Of a stretch of DNA of 64,000 nt, positions 63,416 through 64,000 are shown one piece after another. The stretch covers positions 806,001 through 870,000 of the forward strand of contig CAWCDW010000002.1 in the NCBI GenBank assembly GCA_963794475.1, read 5' to 3'. Position 1 is the first letter of the stretch. Every line of letters begins with the position of its first letter. The stretch is from GAS188 sp963794475 (GTDB taxonomy: Bacteria; Pseudomonadota; Alphaproteobacteria; Rhizobiales; Beijerinckiaceae). A program made the position numbers and the translations under genes. Under the pieces are notes generated by a model, which made no database searches, was not told the origin of the DNA, and saw nothing but the letters and a program-made list of their open reading frames with translations.

Positions 63416-63646
63416 CGGCTCCGTGCGAATGAGATCAAGCGGCGGGCATCCTGGTTCCGCCTGTCCTTTCGCGAAGCCTGCGCGCTTTGTACAAAATCGC
63501 GCGCTTGATCGCGGAGCCCGCGGCCTCCATGCTGCGCCAAACCGTCCTTCGTCCGCGCGCGTTCGTCAAGCGCGCGTCACGCCGGACGGCCGACCCCAAC
63601 GGCCGCGCCCGAGCGGCCGGCGACACATCGAAGGATCATTTATTCC

Positions 63647-64000
63647 ATGGCCGCACGCAAAGTCATCATCACCTGCGCCGTCACCGGCTCGATCCACACG
63701 CCCTCGATGTCACCGCATATTCCGATCACGGCCCAGGAGATCGCGGAGGCCGCCATCGGCGCCGCGGAGGCGGGTGCGGCCATCGTGCATCTGCACGCGC
63801 GAGACCCTAAGGACGGCAGGCCCGATCAGAGCACGGACGCGTTTGCGCCCTTCCTCAAGGTCATCAAGCAGCGCACGAGCTGCGTCGTGAACATCACGAC
63901 GGGCGGCGCCGCGACGATGACCATCGACGAGCGGCTGAAGCCCGTCGCGACCTTCAAGCCCGAGGTCGCCTCGCTCAACATGGGATCGATGAATTTCGGC
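63647..64000 (+). CDS. DUF849 / beta-keto acid cleavage enzyme (BKACE), cut by window edge
   Basis: 118 visible codons from the ATG at 63647. Seen: VIITCAVTGSIHTPSMSPHI (the family's start; Ser/His near the substrate), AAEAGAAIVHLHARDPKDGRP with the metal-binding HLHARD pair, and CVVNITTGGAATMTIDERLK. These Zn enzymes split beta-keto acids with acetyl-CoA, the archetype being 3-keto-5-aminohexanoate cleavage enzyme in lysine fermentation; substrates vary widely. Family length is about 290-310 residues, so nearly two-thirds lie beyond the window. Confidence 0.93.
   Translation, partial: MAARKVIITCAVTGSIHTPSMSPHIPITAQEIAEAAIGAAEAGAAIVHLHARDPKDGRPDQSTDAFAPFLKVIKQRTSCVVNITTGGAATMTIDERLKPVATFKPEVASLNMGSMNFG

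Overview
The window is a GC-rich bacterial chromosome segment. A GapR/DUF2312 gene, a KdpFABCDE operon, PF04392-type orphan binding proteins and several hydantoin, peptide and folate catabolic genes point to an alphaproteobacterium, most likely of the Hyphomicrobiales; no rRNA or tRNA gene is present to fix this further. The end genes are both cut by the window edge (pheS on the left, a DUF849/BKACE enzyme on the right).

Layout. 1-7 kb: pheS, a PhnD-type binding protein overlapping an epoxide-hydrolase-like gene, a gamma-glutamyltransferase, a PLP enzyme of the cystathionine gamma-synthase family, a small conserved protein. 6.6-8.3 kb: aldo/keto reductase and dienelactone hydrolase. 8.5-13.1 kb: an ATP-grasp ligase, a 65-residue protein, an N-carbamoyl-D-amino-acid hydrolase, a hydantoin racemase and a D-hydantoinase, i.e. 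a route from hydantoins to D-amino acids with an unexplained ligase attached. 13.2-20.3 kb: an orphan Hsp70 (YegD-like) and a three-gene signalling operon (Cache/HAMP/triple-GAF histidine kinase, single-domain receiver, receiver-cyclase). 20.5-24.5 kb: two PF04392 binding proteins around a fossil serine recombinase, then FucU/RbsD-like and OsmC-like genes. 24.6-31.4 kb: serine-glyoxylate aminotransferase divergent from two FAD-linked oxidases, and an NTF2-like protein. 31.4-39.5 kb: kdp operon on the minus strand with two short membrane ORFs at its head. 40-42.8 kb: TPR-sulfotransferase and a HigBA toxin-antitoxin pair. 42.9-48.4 kb: a complete dipeptide ABC transporter. 48.8-53.8 kb: degenerate autotransporter, M81 (MlrC-type) peptidase, a second dipeptide-binding protein. 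54-57 kb: gapR-pheT and a small lipoprotein. 57-64 kb: an M24 homologue that has lost its metal ligands, a lipoprotein, an SHMT-like enzyme with a formyl-THF hydrolase-like enzyme, a second gamma-glutamyltransferase and the DUF849 enzyme.

Functionally the window is dominated by scavenging of peptides, gamma-glutamyl compounds, D-amino-acid precursors and one-carbon/glyoxylate intermediates. Two points stand out: pheS and pheT, normally adjacent, are more than 53 kb apart; and at least five genes (a PF04392 binding protein, kdpB, the TPR-sulfotransferase, a dipeptide-transporter ATPase and the autotransporter) are each broken by what look like single-base insertions with clean resumption of the reading frame, which more likely reflects sequence error than five independent gene losses. 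Intergenic spaces carry two families of dispersed palindromic repeats.
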